Positions 1-15,058 are shown, counted from the stretch's first letter. The stretch: 64,000 bases of DNA from Syncephalis fuscata (GCA_025786725.1 JAHLTZ010000003.1:124001-188000), one strand, 5' to 3'. Numbers and translations: made by a program. Notes: generated from the sequence alone by a model not told the origin.

Positions 1-2639
1 AGAGTTGGCATAATATCAGTTTTGTAGATCGAGAAGCCGCCATTAAAGCGTGTATAGATGTGTGTGCTCTACCACGAATTGCTCGGGATATTGGACCCGT
101 AGCGGGTGTTATATTTGCTACATTACTGCAATTACACTCAAATACTGATCCATTGGCACTATTATGGAAATATTGTTTAAAAAGCGAATTGATATGTTCT
201 ACACCAATGGATACCTATCTACCTGTAGTAGAGTTTATTAATCTACATGCTTTGTATCTACCATTATGTCGTGGTCTATTGGTAGCTAATCCATACAACG
301 TATTACAATCACCATTATCCAATACAAATATCTATATTAACTGTTCAGAGTAAGTATAATAGATAGATAGATAGATATGTAATGATAACTAATGGTATCT
401 ATTGTATTAAGTGTTAATGTACATCCAACCACACTTATGGAATTATTATTCTATTTAGCAGTTGGTATGTCAAATCAGCCAGAAATACAACATCGATTTA
501 TGGCCTTTGATACGTTAACTCAATGGTTCAGTAAATTAAATGGACCATTGGATGCATATAAACGCCAATTATTAATAGCACTGATATGGGATAGTTGGCG
601 TGATCCTGTTGATGCTGTACGGCATAAGGTATGTATATAATAACAAAAACAATAATAATAATAGTGGTCAACGACTTATACAATATAGGTCAAAATGGCT
701 TTAGAAGGATTATTAAAGAATTTAGCCGTATTTCCTATGGATGAAATAGTAACACAAGAAATTGAACATTTTAAAAAAGATTTAGTTTTACGTTTAATAG
801 CTGTTGATTGGAGAGAAGAGGTAATTAATTATTAATGACCATCGATATTGATATCAATATTAACTAACTAGTTATTAATTAGATGAAATATGGATTTCTT
901 GAATGTCTAGTACCATATGTATCAACTAATCTATTTATGAGTGAAGAACTACAATCAAGTTTAATGTTAGCACTGTCAGATGTAGTAGTCGGATCCTATG
1001 CCATGTCATTATTTGTAGCCATTATGGAACACTTGACTATGAATGATTTGGTAATTAATAGATGGTGTTCGATCTAATATGTCTAATTATTGTATAGTCT
1101 AATAGTAATTGGAACACTGTATGGATTCCATTAATGGCCCGTGGTCTATTATCCAATGAAGCTATGACGCGTAAACATATGGGTCGAGTAGTGGCCAAAC
1201 TATTTAAATTCAATACTGCCGTATTTCAACCCCTCTACACACTCGTCACTAGTAATGACGTGACTATTACATCGGATCGACGTACGGCAGCCTGGTTAAC
1301 TGTATTAAGAACAGCCAAATCTCAAGGAATCATTACCACGAATACAGGTAATTTATGCATATTATATATAATATGTGTGTATATGTGTGTGAATAGCTAA
1401 TAAACCATTGATTAGAATTACAAGATTTGGCACGCGATGGACAACACGCTCTTAGTCATTCGGAGGAACAAGTAAGACTTGATTTGTTATCACTGGTGTG
1501 TGAGGCAAGACGTACCACTGATCCAGTAACCGCACCTGAACTATTACTTGTCAAACAATTTTTACGCATTAATATGGGCGTGACGGGTGCTCATTTCCGA
1601 CAAGATATGTCTGCTTCTATGACACGATTAATGAAACGACTTCACGATAATGCCGTATCGTGTGCCCATGGTCGATCCAACTATCCTCCTACTGCTTATG
1701 AACCAGGACATCAATTTGTTGGATGGCTAGTACGCCATTGTATTCGGGGATGTTATCCGGTGCTCCATTTACCCGAATTGCTATGTCATTAAGATTGTTA
1801 CGGCAATTACTAGAACACTTTTTAGTATTGCCATCATTACACGGGATAGCCTCCACCGTCACTTATCATTGTCATAACTGTAGTGCTATGGGAGATATTA
1901 TTAAGCAGGCACTATTCATACCTATAGCTACTCAGTCATTACTTGCCCTATTGCTTGGCAGTTATGATGCCAATCGACTAATTGCTATCAAATGCCTCGC
2001 CTACTTTCCAGCACCCCTACCAGGATATGATACGCCGGATAAAGTGACCAATGAGCTACTTGTTTGGGGCTGGTCTTCACTCGCTGATCCTAAAGCGTCA
2101 CAAAGTGATGGTGGCGCCTCTATTGTTCTATTACTATTCCAAAAGTATATTTCAGCACTTGGTTGGTATTTAACACCACCATCTATTGAAATATCTACAC
2201 CAAAGGCCGATGATCCAAAAGGTAATTAAGTATGAATAGCAATAAATACACTACTAACTAAGCTATAGTTTATTTTATGACGGTTATATTAAGTGATATA
2301 GAGGATAAAATAGCCTTGGCCAAGACTGATTTATCAATGGCTTCACGTCGCTATCCGTTACATGGATCGCTAAAGACATTATCCTATCTTTATCAAGATA
2401 TTATGACGCAATATTTACTGGTATCTAAAGAGACGCCTACTAATATATGGTCATCGATTAATATGAGACTTTGTCGTCTTATTGATCAAGTGATTGAAGT
2501 AGTAGTTGAAGCACTTGAACATCCAGCACCTGAAGGCTATGAACAACAAGAAGAAGAGGAATTACTAGTGCTGCGTAGCCATGATCACCACTATTTACTT
2601 TCCTATTGTTGGCGTGGTATTAAAGAGGCCAGGTAATGA

Positions 2640-2677
<38 letters not shown>

Positions 2678-5600
2678 GTATTTAGTAATAGATGATGTTA
2701 TATTAATATGATTAATAGTGCACTACTTGAAGATGTGGTTCGTGGTGGTGTCAATCATTGGAACAAAATTCTAATGTAAGTAATAGCTTATTAACATGTG
2801 TATATAATTAATTAATTAATTGTAAATATAGAATCCATTTTTATCAGCTGATTTAATCATTGAATGTGGCGAAAGATTAAAACAACTATTAATTGGACTA
2901 CGTCATCGAGGTGCCTTTTCTCATGTTTATCCACATTTTGAAGCAGTGTGCTTTTTATTACATCGCTCCACTCATCCAACTCTATCAGCAGTGTCTCAAG
3001 AATGGTTAAAGGTATTTATATTTATATTTATATATCTATATCTATATATTATTAACTAATTCTATATGATATTATATACACATATATATATAGAGTATGA
3101 TGGATCAAATGGCATCAAGATCTATTTCTATTACAAGACGTAGTGGTGGTATACCTTATGGTGTATTGGCTTTAGTATTAGGTGATCCATTGGGTCAACT
3201 ATTACATACAGCAGTTTCACAGCTATTCACGATGACAACGACAGTAGCTTCCACTGATCAGCATAATGATTATATTAAAGAGAATGAAGAGGACATTACA
3301 CCACAAGTCCATGCTATGAATACGTTAAGAATCCTATTGACTGATGCTCGACTTGGTAAACATATTACACGTTATATTGGACATAGTTTTAAATTAGCCA
3401 TTAATGGCATGGCTTCATCTAGGTAATTATAAATAATCTATAGCAGGTATAATACTTATCATATATATATATATATTAGCTGGTCTATTCGTAATTGTTC
3501 AGTTATGATGTTATCTGCATTGGTAACTCGTATATTTGGCATTAAATCCTCTACTGCCAATGAACGAGATGTATTTAATGGACCATCAGTTAGAGAATTC
3601 TTTAAAAAATATCCAGAACTCGAACCGTTTTTACTATCAAAATTGTCACTTAATTTTACTAATCTTATAACAGAGGTAAATATTAAAATTATTATTATAA
3701 CTATAATTAATCTTAATTGTAATTAATCATAGGAACATGTTGAAACATCTCTTTATCCAGTTCTACTTGTACTCGCTCGATTGAAACCATCATTAACAGA
3801 TCAAGATGTTCAAGTGGATGATCAACAAGGTGGACTATTACCGTTTATTACAGCTATTAAAGCATGTGGTGACAGTCGTATTTATAAGGTAGTTATAATA
3901 ATATCAATACTGACAATATTAATTAACATAATATATTATAATAGATTAGAGAAATGGCTGCTCATGCTTTAGTGTCATTGGTGAATACTGATCAAGTAAT
4001 ACCTGTTTGTCAACAACTAGTAAAAGATATTCAAACAGCTGGACAATATACAACCAATGAATTACACGGACGACTTTGTCAGCTGTATCAATTACTGCGT
4101 CATTATCCACGCCATCAACCGGCTGTATCAACTGGTAAATTTGTTTATTAATTAACAGTATAATTATTTATGCCAATTAATAGAAACTACAAGTCATTTG
4201 ATGCATATATTTAACTCGCTTATTACTATGGGTGAACATCCATGTGGACTTTTATCATTAATGACACTGAGAATTATTAAAGAGACACTGTTCTCTGTTA
4301 ATTGGTGGCAATCCATTGGATGGACTGGTAAGTATAATATAGTTGCCAACAATTATATATTTATGATGAATTAGAGGATCAAGTGACATTGGGTTGGCAA
4401 CCATGGCTGGAACAAGCATGGAAGGCTATTAAAGTGCCATTAATACCGACATTACCTGGTGCCACTCTATGTCGTCCTATTCAAGCGGCACTACTAGCTC
4501 ATAATGCTGTTCATACACCGAGTGTATGGTTACCTAGTGGTGTGGAGAGTGGACTTGATTTATTACGTTATCATTTATTGTTAGAATCACATTATGCTGT
4601 CTATGATGCTATCCTACAAGAAATACATCCATTTGCAGCCAAACTACCAAGGTATAAATGATAAGGCAATAAGGTTTATTACTAATATACTGCCATAGTG
4701 AAGTGAGCACATGGCTATTAGAGGATATTATGGTTAAGAATGATATGGATGCATCAAGTTTAATCGAAATTGTTCATATTATGCATACTATGAATTGTAT
4801 TACTGAAAAACAAGCGATGGATGCTTGGCCAGTTTTATTAACTAGATTTCAAATAGAGAAGCGTTTGGGTAGACGTGCCAATGGATTACCATTGCTTGGC
4901 TTTTTACTTTCTCGGGTAGGATTGTTGTTGTACTATTATACACTCTTTTATTTATACAATGCTAGATAACAACACTGCCTAAAGAGTCAGTACAAGCATG
5001 GATGCAAATGCTTACTAGTGCAGTCAATGATGAAGCAGTAAGTAGTGATAGAGTGAGTGGTGTATATAACCAATAAATTGTATGATATAGCCACTTGAAA
5101 TGAGAAGGGCAGCTATTATTGCACTGCGTATTCTTGTGCCAACACATTGGCTTAATATTCAATTAGGATGGATTTTATGGCAATCGATGCAGGTAAATTA
5201 GTGATAACGTTTTATCTATAAATACAAATCTAATGAATGTTTTAAGGATGATGATGAGGATATCAGGAAGGATGCCACAACTATTGCCACATCAATTCAA
5301 TGCCATACAGTATGTAATAAGTGTCATGTTACATCCTACTAATTAATACACATTACTAGGTGGAGGAATTGACAATGACTTTGGTCAATCGATTCGGTGC
5401 TACTAGTCAAATAGATGTTATTTCACCGTTATTCAGTTTGTTGTTAGGAGAACAAGGTAATGCTGTCATGATAGATACTGTATTACCATTATACTAATTA
5501 TTATCAATATGAATAGTGGTATCACAAGTACCAACGGTCCAAGCAATTTCTCTTGATAATAGTGATAGTAACAGTAATGAGGCACCCCTATTTGAACAGG

Positions 5601-6263
5601 AACCATTGAATGCATTTAGAGAAAGTACGTAAAACATTTGTATAATAATATAATATACTATATTTACAATTTATTTAGAACTGTTTAACATTCAATTGGC
5701 AACCAAAGCACTTTTACACTGGTATCAACAAGAGAAAACAACATCTGAATTGATTAAAAATAAATCCTCAGTATTTTATCAACTATCTAGTAGGGTAAAA
5801 CGACAAATAAACCGTATTGGTTTATTTAAAATGGTAAATATTAAAGCTTTCTTGTTAAATAATTACCAATGCAATACAATATAAATATAGACTACTGCTG
5901 TACCAACAGCCACAACAGTGCCATTAAATAGTTTACATGAACCATCACAATTTTTGGATATTTATCGTATACTTATGGGTGCTTATTTACTTGCTAATAC
6001 GATACAGTTGGGTCAAGGTAAGATGTTTATTAATATACGGTATAATAGTTGGTGTTACTTAAATATACTAATAATAACAATGATGATGATGATGATGATG
6101 ATTAGATAATCAACGTGTATTGATGTCATTTATGTCACTATACCACGACTCATTGCCATCTATTCTAATGATTGTTGGTAACACTGTTATCACTTCTATA
6201 TCCACCGAAACCATCAAGGAGCATAGTAATAACAACGAAGAGTTAAACTTTATGCTTATCTAA
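1..6263 (+). CDS. THADA/Trm732-like protein (3' part, multi-exon)
   Basis: Large alpha-helical (HEAT/armadillo-type, DUF2428) protein. Family members partner the Trm7/FTSJ1 methyltransferase that 2'-O-methylates position 32 of tRNAs. The 5' end lies before the window, since the frame is open from base 3. Family-like blocks appear in order: VRLDLLSLVCEARRTTDP and LLVKQFLRINM (about 1470-1580), YCWRGIKEA (about 2605-2632), the DUF2428-like RSGGIPYGVLALV (about 3140-3180), then NTLRILLTDARLGK and NCSVMMLSALVTRIFGIK (about 3318-3550). About 23 short introns interrupt it, most starting GTAAGT or GTA and ending TAG; several carry GATA or AT microsatellites. The stop is at 6261-6263. The frame slips by one base at CCGG 1757-1760: upstream is WLVRHCIRGCYP, downstream resumes GAPFTRIAMSLRLL. 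I take this as a missing base, not a real end. Family assignment rests on remembered motif order. Confidence 0.83.
2638..2678. repeat. GATA tetranucleotide microsatellite in an intron
   Basis: About nine consecutive ATAG/GATA units directly after a donor in the THADA-like gene. A shorter GATA run lies in the first visible intron at about 360-376. Simple repeats are confined to introns here. Confidence 0.9.
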
Positions 6264-6505
6264 ATTAATAAAGATTTATTGACAATAATCTAAATATTTT
6301 TAGTTTTGTTGATACTATTAAAATTATTATAATTATTATCCTGTATATATACATGTATTTTTGTTCGTTCCTTTTATTGAGTTGTATATAATATATTTTT
6401 AACGTAACCAATTACTTCTTTGTATTATATACTATTTTATTGGCTATATACAAACTACTTTTAAAATAACCTATATAGATGCAGTATATCGATGCATCAG
6501 CTTAT

Positions 6506-7479
6506 TTACTTTGCAGTGACAATTTGCGATAAATGAAGTATATGATGAGTTCTAGGACGATATGAAGAGTGACCCTTATTTCCCATATTCCGACAATGTC
6601 TAATCAGTATGGTTGCAACAATCATCCTATAAATAAATTAGCTATATAAATACGATTAACCATTAATACTTACCAATCAGTGGGGAAAAGTATATCAAGA
6701 TTAGCATTGCCGAAATGACTAGATATAGCAATGCAGCAAATTATATTGGTGAATATGGCCAAGCATATCGTCTGTATTCCCTCTCGCGCCAGTTGTTTCC
6801 ATGCATCGGATCCAAATATGCGATATTGATTTAAAGCAACATGGCAAAAGATGACTGAAAAAAACACGTTGATTGGCATATTCACTCCAATCCAGTACCA
6901 AAGAAAGATATGTGGATAGTAGATGACACAGCCAAGCTCAGCTTCTAAAGTGAAAAAAGAGTAGTATATCATAAAAGCATAACCTAATTGTGGTAATACA
7001 AAAAGAATGCCGATACAAGTAATCCACTTTTTTTGATAAAGAACCAAATGAACCTTTAAAAGAAGAATTGAGCTATTAAAAATCATGCCTAATGAACCAA
7101 AGATCCCCGACGACCATAATAGCATTCTACAATTAAGGCCAAAACCCACTAACATGAATATAATCATTATACTGAACATAGTACCGGTAACAGCAAGTAT
7201 TAAACAGCACCATGAAAACAGTCTACGTGGCCGCGATATAGTCATTTTGGTGGCTATGCAAATATTATGTGCAAAAATACAAAGCATTATAACAGAAAAT
7301 ACAATTTGAACTTGCATGCCCGCTAAACGAAGACGCTGCTCGTTGATATGTCCCGTAGCTTCCATCAAGAAATCAGGCACATTTATTTCACCAAGTGGAT
7401 TAAGCAAAATGCCCCATTGCTTCGTAGCATTATGTCTCCATTCGGTTTGCGTTGGATTGGTATAATTAATAAATGGCAT
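6506..7479 (-). CDS. 7TM receptor-like membrane protein, family A, intact copy
   Basis: Two exons, 7479-6674 and 6626-6506, joined across a GTAAGT...TATAG intron, give an uninterrupted protein of about 308 residues. It has an N-terminal segment of about 55 residues with N-glycosylation sequons (NYT, NAT), then seven hydrophobic stretches at about residues 57-78, 88-116, 120-146, 152-175, 190-216, 234-254 and 258-280. The C-terminal tail is short and basic (HRP/YRPRTHH, LSQI-TAK end). Family hallmarks are SRPR before TM2, W-CC-I in TM2, PTDW at the exon junction and GSDAWK-LAR before TM6. The topology resembles a fungal GPCR-like protein, but I recognise no named family and give no ligand. Paralogues lie at 9309-10292 and 43477-44463; this is the only one with an undisturbed frame. 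It starts at the ATG shared by all three copies (MPF/MPI). Confidence 0.75.
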
Positions 7480-8149
7480 TTTTGGTTTTGTATATTATAA
7501 AATAGCGCTGTACAATGGATAGATAATAGAGGTAAAACGCATAAGATTGAATGGTTTACTAAAAATATAGAATAAAGACTATGCCAGTTTCTTCATGCAC
7601 GATAGCTAATGCGACACGTGGATATTCAGTCATGTGTGTACGCGACATCAACTGCAGCGTTATGCCTTATCCAAAGCTGGCAACAATTTCAAGTTGAGTA
7701 AAAATAGTAATTGGTAGACTAGTAAAATCAAAGATAATACTATGCCACAGCAACATTACAATAGCAATGTTGATAAATAATATATGAAAAATCAGTAAGT
7801 TTTTGCAAGATTTGTATTGAACAACTGCACAATACCGACATGCCTACCAGTTCATGCAGTTCAGAACAGGTTATACATTATTTCGTTTTTATTAATTTTA
7901 GCTCGACAACTGGAACAACTTGCCTGAGTTCTTGATCAATGATAGGTGATTTCTATGTTTAAGCATCCACACCTGTCTAGTCTTGATGTGATCAGAAAAG
8001 CTGCAGACACAATTATTTATTATTATTGCAGCACATTTGCTTTATTGAATTATCGGAATCAAATCACGTAAATGTTTTTCAAACAAGCACTATAATATTG
8101 TGCAAACATTTACTATATATTATTAATACTTAAACAATCCAAATTCTAC
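7480..8149. other. intergenic, between divergent 7TM genes
   Basis: AT-rich spacer forming the outer part of the head-to-head promoter region of the 6506-7479 (-) and 9309-10292 (+) genes. I see no coding frame or RNA gene. Confidence 0.6.
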
Positions 8150-10400
8150 TTACTAGAGTTAACCAGAGGGGCGCGAAAGAGTCATATCAGTCACATTATT
8201 GAAAAGAGATTGATGATTGGCTGTCTTCACGTCGAATTCAATCAACTGTTATTGTTATTTCTTGCTTTGTGTGTAGAAATGCATAACACAGACAACTACG
8301 ATCAAATTCAATATTAGTCAAGTAGAATGATAGCTAGATGTGTTGCTTATACGGCATTAAACTAAATAGATTGGCTATTATTATGGCAATTGTATGTTTA
8401 AAAATACAAAACTACTAAATTATAAGTAATAATGTTAATTGCTTAATCGAATCTAAACGCTGTTCGATTAAAACAATTGTCATAAAGTATCGAATATGGC
8501 GGTACAAATCCAAGTTATTTGTATATTGTAGCATTATTGCATATCATTAATTCATACTTTGAGTTTATGATAGTATCTGATAGACGACAAAATATAGCAT
8601 ACTTAGCAATGTACGCAATAATATTGGCCTTGATCGCATAGCTATTTCTAAAAGTAACGTCGAGTTTGATGTGCCTTGTGATCAATTGGTATGTATTAGT
8701 AGGCAACTGCAGATATAAAGCTAAATTCCGTTACCATAGTGGCTCTAGTAATACTGGCCACATATTATCAAGGTACGCATAAAAGGTGCTGGAATAGCAT
8801 GCTGCTCAAAATCAGATATGAATTTAATAAATAGCAGATTACTGCTGAATAATTATCCTACTGCCAATAATCACATGGATCTCAACCATCATTGAATGTA
8901 TAGCTGTATTCATATCTGACTTAATTAACACTGATGGGTTTATATGATTAATTTTAGCAATCATAAATGCCATTGCAATTTAGTATAGATCCAATCATCC
9001 TACAAGGCCTTCGTTTTATTGATGCGCAGCTGGCTGTTTTTTGTCATGTGGCTTGTGAACAGGTATTACGTGCATATAGTTACTCACTTCAGTATCATTA
9101 TGGCATATGCGACAATTTGAAAATGTATAACAGGTTTATTACAATAAGTCATTGGTTCGCTCATATTATAACCAAAACTTGATAGCTGCGAGACATGTCC
9201 CTTAACTGTATCCACGCTTTGTAAATTAATCAACTAAGTTTTTATTAATACGCACTAGCACATTTATTATTTATACTATATTGTTGCTACATATATTCCT
9301 CGCCGACAATGCCATTCATCGATTATAATAGCTCAAATTATGAGATGTGGGTAAACAGCAGCATGAAGCAATGGGGAGCTCGCCTTCATCCACTTGGTGA
9401 AATGAACATATTTGATTTTCTTATGGAAGCTTCTGGTGACATTGACAAGCAGCGCATTCGATTGTCTGGCCTACAAATTCAAATTCTAGCATTTTTTATA
9501 TCATCTGCTATATTTGGACGTAATTTTTTTATTGCCAGCAAAATGGTCATATCGCGACCTCGTAGTATGATCTCATGGTGTTGCTTCATTCCTTCTACTT
9601 CGGGAATTGTAGTTAGTCTGATGAATGTGTCCATGTTCCTAAATTTTCCTACTAATTGTCGAATCATGCTATGGTCTTTTGTATGCAGTATATCACTTAC
9701 ATTGACTGGTAATAGTTAATACTACTTCAAAAAGCTTACTTGGCGCTTTGTCGAAAGAAATGGGTACTGTATATTAGTATTCCGCTCATATTGCCACAAC
9801 TTGTCTTTATCATCCCTGTGATGTATTTTGACTTTATGACTATAGAAGAAAAAGATGGCTGCGTGTTGTACTATCCCAGTTTCTTCTGCTGTATTGGTTT
9901 TTAATTAATCTACCAATCAACATATTATTTTCAGCCATCTTTTGCCACGTTGCTTTAAGGCAGTATCGTTTGTTTGGATCGGACGCATGGAAGCAACTAG
10001 CACGCGATGGAATACAAGCCGTGTCTTTGGCTGCGCTGTGTAATATTATTTGTTCTATTTCCATAAGCATGTCTTTGACTAAAATCAATAACGACTTGTT
10101 TTTTGTCGTGGATTGGTAAGTAATGGTAGATGGCTGTTTACATAAAACTGACGCACAATAGGATATTGTTACAACAATATTAGTTAATCATTGCAATAAT
10201 ATAGGCAAAAATACTGGATCTGCACATCGTCCAAAAACCGATCATATTCTTAAGTTATCGCAATTGTTACCGCAAAGTCCATAAATTGCTAAAAAAATAT
10301 AATTATTGTATTCTGGCTATATTTTGAATAAGCAGTTTGACTGTGTAAAACGCTTTTATAATATATATATATTCCTTTAATTTGCTGTAATGATAAATAT
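8150..10400 (+). repeat. inverted segmental duplication, copy 1
   Basis: This block matches the reverse complement of about 43370-45650. It contains the 7TM gene at 9309-10292 plus about 1.15 kb upstream. Recognisable landmarks in both copies are the stretch with GGCGCGAAAGAGTCATATCA (about 8170), the conserved 63-codon frame at 8515-8706, GATGGTTGAGATCCATGTG on one strand (about 8871-8895) and GACGATGTGCAGATCCAG on one strand (about 10213-10235). Edges are estimated by eye. Divergence is moderate, with many substitutions and small indels, so the duplication is not brand new. Confidence 0.85.
9309..10292 (+). CDS. 7TM receptor-like protein, family A, frame-interrupted copy
   Basis: Paralogue of the 6506-7479 and 43477-44463 genes. 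It has the same N-terminus (MPFIDYNSSNYEMW), the SRPRSM motif before TM2, seven hydrophobic segments and a last exon after VVDW|GTAAGT (donor about 10118, acceptor about 10161). Three places lack exactly one base relative to the paralogues: about 9716 (after GGTAATAGT), about 9881 (TATCCC-AGT) and about 10260 (TCGCAA-TTG). Apart from these, no stop interrupts the reading and all membrane segments are conserved. It is either a young pseudogene or an intact gene with consensus errors. I favour the latter, because unrelated conserved genes in the window show the same kind of defect. No ligand or function can be named. Confidence 0.65.
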
Positions 10401-12843
10401 TGGCTTAGTATCTTTTGACATGAACCATTATGCTAAATAAAGATTATTATATACATGATTTGTTTATAACCATTTAGTATATTAATGACCAAATGACTAC
10501 ATTAATAACATTTGTTTTATTGAACATAAAAATGGTGGTAAATATGCCAGGGTCATAATATCATCATCGTAGATCAATTATCCAGTATTCATATATCCTC
10601 CATCCATTTATATAATTTCCATTGTATATTCATACAACTATATACTATTTTATGATATACAGACAATATTATATTTGTTATATATATTAAATCGTTTTAT
10701 TGCTTAATAAATAATATAGCTTCAATATTGCTATTTATACTTTCTCATTGTATATTTATGATATTCTATAACTGTATAATACATTAGATATGCGCTAGCT
10801 AAAACTGCTGTTCATTTGACACTATTTTGTTATTTATAAATATCAACTCATTTATTTTATTAAATCACTAGCAATACAATTGCGATGTTGTTATTCATTC
10901 ATATGCTTATCATTCTGCTATAGAATAGACATAAACTGCTAATAAAATATTTATTGCTACCTGTATTTATAATTGACATGGAAGCACACTTCAGTATAGC
11001 TGGATGGACAATCGAGTCAACCGACTGGTGCAGATATGATTGTTTTGTGGACAAGTGTAGAATAAAAAAGGGACTATCATCTGATCTAGTGGTGAAATAG
11101 CATCCGTGCACTAAAATGATCCAGCCAGGCGTAATACACCAATGGACAGTCGCAATGTACTCTTACCAATATTGTCCATTCTAATTGGTGGATATATTTT
11201 GGAATAAGCTTATAAGGTTGTGCTGAGCGTACTTTTGCTCATTACTTCGCTTTCTCTTGTTTCTAGTTGTTAATATGCTGTAAACTGCTTGTTAATGGAA
11301 GCATCTGTTCTAGTAGCTATATCCAGTGGTGAGTGGTCTCCTTGTTGGTTGATCACGACATACTGCGTTATGCATTTGAGCTGTGTTGAATGTAGAATAC
11401 AGTAGTGCAGACTACTGTGTTATACTAGCTCAGCAACTATATGGTTGCCTGTACTAGGCAGCTGTATACTGGCATAGTGCGGAGATATGTGGGATAACAG
11501 GGTATGCAGTACTGTGTTTAGCAAGTCAGTATTGCTGTGCACTCCCCTCATGTTGATGCGGCGACCTGCATGGGTGGTCATATGTTGGTGCTCACTTGTA
11601 TTGAACGTGCGCTGGAGGTGTGTTTGATAGCCTTCAACTTGCTGATACTATCATCGCACACTAGACTGGTGTGATATGTGGATTATTCGTACTGAATACC
11701 ATGTATCATCTACTGTTTACTTGTGGGGCTGTTAAATAGATTGCAGTAGAGTACTAGTCTTAAATATCAGTTAAAATCCACGCACTATTCAATGTTATGA
11801 ATTGCAACCTGTGCTGAAGCTTCTGCGTGGATTGTTAGATGATATTTTGCGATTGTTTACAACGTGGTGTAGATTAATTATTATGTTGTAACCATTTAAT
11901 AATGCAGCAGCATATGATAATATCGTTTTTTAATCGTAATATGTGGTGGTGTTTATACATTTAACTTTACATTAGCTACAATTGGGTGAACCAGTAGACT
12001 AGTGGTGTTTATTGCTGCATATCATACCGTTTAATAAACCGTATTATCATTTGGCAATGGCTAGTAAAAGCTATGTGCTTCTGACATATGATCTTGCCAT
12101 ATTGGTGGATTGTCAGTATTCGGGTGGACACCAGTTCTTTATTAGCTGCTGTCCTGATTAATAACTTTCAACAATATCTTTAGTTTATTTTGTATAAAAA
12201 TAATAACAATATACAAACAACCACACTGCATGTACATTAAAAACTATACGCAAGCAACAATCAATTAAATATATGATATTTATTACTACTAAATAATACT
12301 GACAAATGTTTGTAATGGTTATTCGAACATTGATATCGGAACGATAAGTATATTCGAATTATGTTTGTCATCGTATGTCATTATTTTTGCATGTAAATTA
12401 CAATATCAATTGTTGCTTTCATTGGCACAAGTATCAGTTGCGGTATTTTATATGCTGTTGGTACTATCACTTGGCATTATTTTTCAAATGAAAAAAGAAA
12501 TATATTTATTTAATTTTTTATCCAGTCAAGTGCTAATTGGTATTGTTATTGCATGCTTGTTAAGTGTGTTGTTTAAATAAATAAAACGAAAGTAGTGGCA
12601 AAAAAAGTATATATATTAAACTGAAAGTATTTTAATATTATAATAATCAATATGAATTATCCTAACTTACTCTTTTATTGCCAACTATACTAACTTTGAT
12701 GGTTATCTAAACATTTTAAACATCATTCTATTAACTGTAGACATTGAAATACATGTTAAAATCAATGGATATTTGGATTTTATATTCATTCAAATTAACT
12801 AAAAGGCGTTAATTTGATTATGTATGGAACAAATGTACGCGTA
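10401..12843. other. intergenic stretch, no supported gene
   Basis: AT-rich at both ends, less so in the middle (about 11100-11850). There is a weak 71-codon hydrophobic frame at 12365-12580 (non-ATG start, two membrane-like stretches) and a minus-strand fragment around 11300-11400 that faintly recalls an ankyrin repeat. Neither has enough context to call. Part of 10560-10700 resembles 59650-59790. Confidence 0.5.
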
Positions 12844-14036
<1,193 letters not shown>

Positions 14037-15058
14037 TGCTGGCTGGTGGTTAGTTGAAAGCAAGCTTACAAGTAAATGGCAGTGTAAAGTGAAGAGAATA
14101 AGAAAAAGGCGGGCGAATACCTGAATACCTGACTACCTGATGCTCGATTGGCATTTTATTCTCACGCCTCGTGACTTCTTTCCAATGTCCGCTGCCCCAA
14201 ATGCAATGGGCAATTAACGGATAAATTTATTGCCCGTGTTACACTCTGCTATAATCTTTGATGTTCTTTTCTATCAATGTATGATAAAACGAAAAGAACA
14301 ATTCTGCAGAACTAATGGGTAATTTGCACGTCAAGGGCAATAATGTTGAAATCACTACAATGCGCAAAACTGCGATGGCGTGCGGCTGTTCTGATATGAT
14401 ATAATCATAGCTACAGACATGACTAATGGGGCCACGTGTTTGATTTGTACTATGTCGTTTATTTATTAGTATGTTTTGAGATTTAGTATATATATATTCT
14501 ATCATTACATCCATGTTAAAACATACTAATAAAGGATTAATAAATTTAAATATTAATAAGCAAACATTTATTTATATCACAAGTATAACGCTATCATTTT
14601 ATGACTACCCCTACGTTCGGCCCGTTATATCATACCATGCAAATAGTGTGCTATCTAAGAGCGACTGCCGCAATAGGTGGTTACACCATAGCCATGCTTG
14701 AAAACATGGGGCCTTTTGCCATCTCTAACGCACGTTCTAGCAAATGATAATAACAACAATGACGACATTAAACTGTAATGTAAATCATTAATACTATTTA
14801 TTTATCAAGTAAGTTGGTGGATTAGTCTTGAGGATAATAGTTAGATCATTGCATATTCAATCAATAATATACAGTTAATAATTAAAGCATGTTTATGGTA
14901 ATTTACAAGTTCAAAGGGCAACGCTTTTTCAAGTCACAACATCGAATTGGCAACGCTTTGTATACTAAATTTATATTTCTCGTTAATTTTTACTAGTGTT
15001 ACGAATTGTTTTTGTTCTCTCTTCTCTTCTCTATTGCTTGCGTATTGTTCTTTGTGCC
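14037..15058. other. divergent promoter region, HPPD / DET1-like
   Basis: Intergenic space between HPPD (-) and the DET1-like gene (+). A direct repeat of a GAATACCTGA-type motif occurs at about 14116-14140 near the HPPD start. A pyrimidine-rich tract (about 15015-15045) lies just before the DET1-like ATG. I see no coding or RNA gene. Confidence 0.55.

Noticed and set aside
9309-10292. Calling this 7TM copy a pseudogene
   Set aside because: Only single-base losses of the type seen across the window separate it from an intact gene, so the label would over-interpret probable sequencing error.
11300-11650. Minus-strand fragment resembling an ankyrin repeat (INQQGDHSPLDIATRTD)
   Set aside because: A single short match, with stops close by and no neighbouring repeats or splice-consistent exons; chance or a very old relic cannot be excluded.
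12365-12580. 71-codon hydrophobic frame
   Set aside because: Starts at TTG, AT-rich composition produces such frames easily, no homologue or second exon seen.
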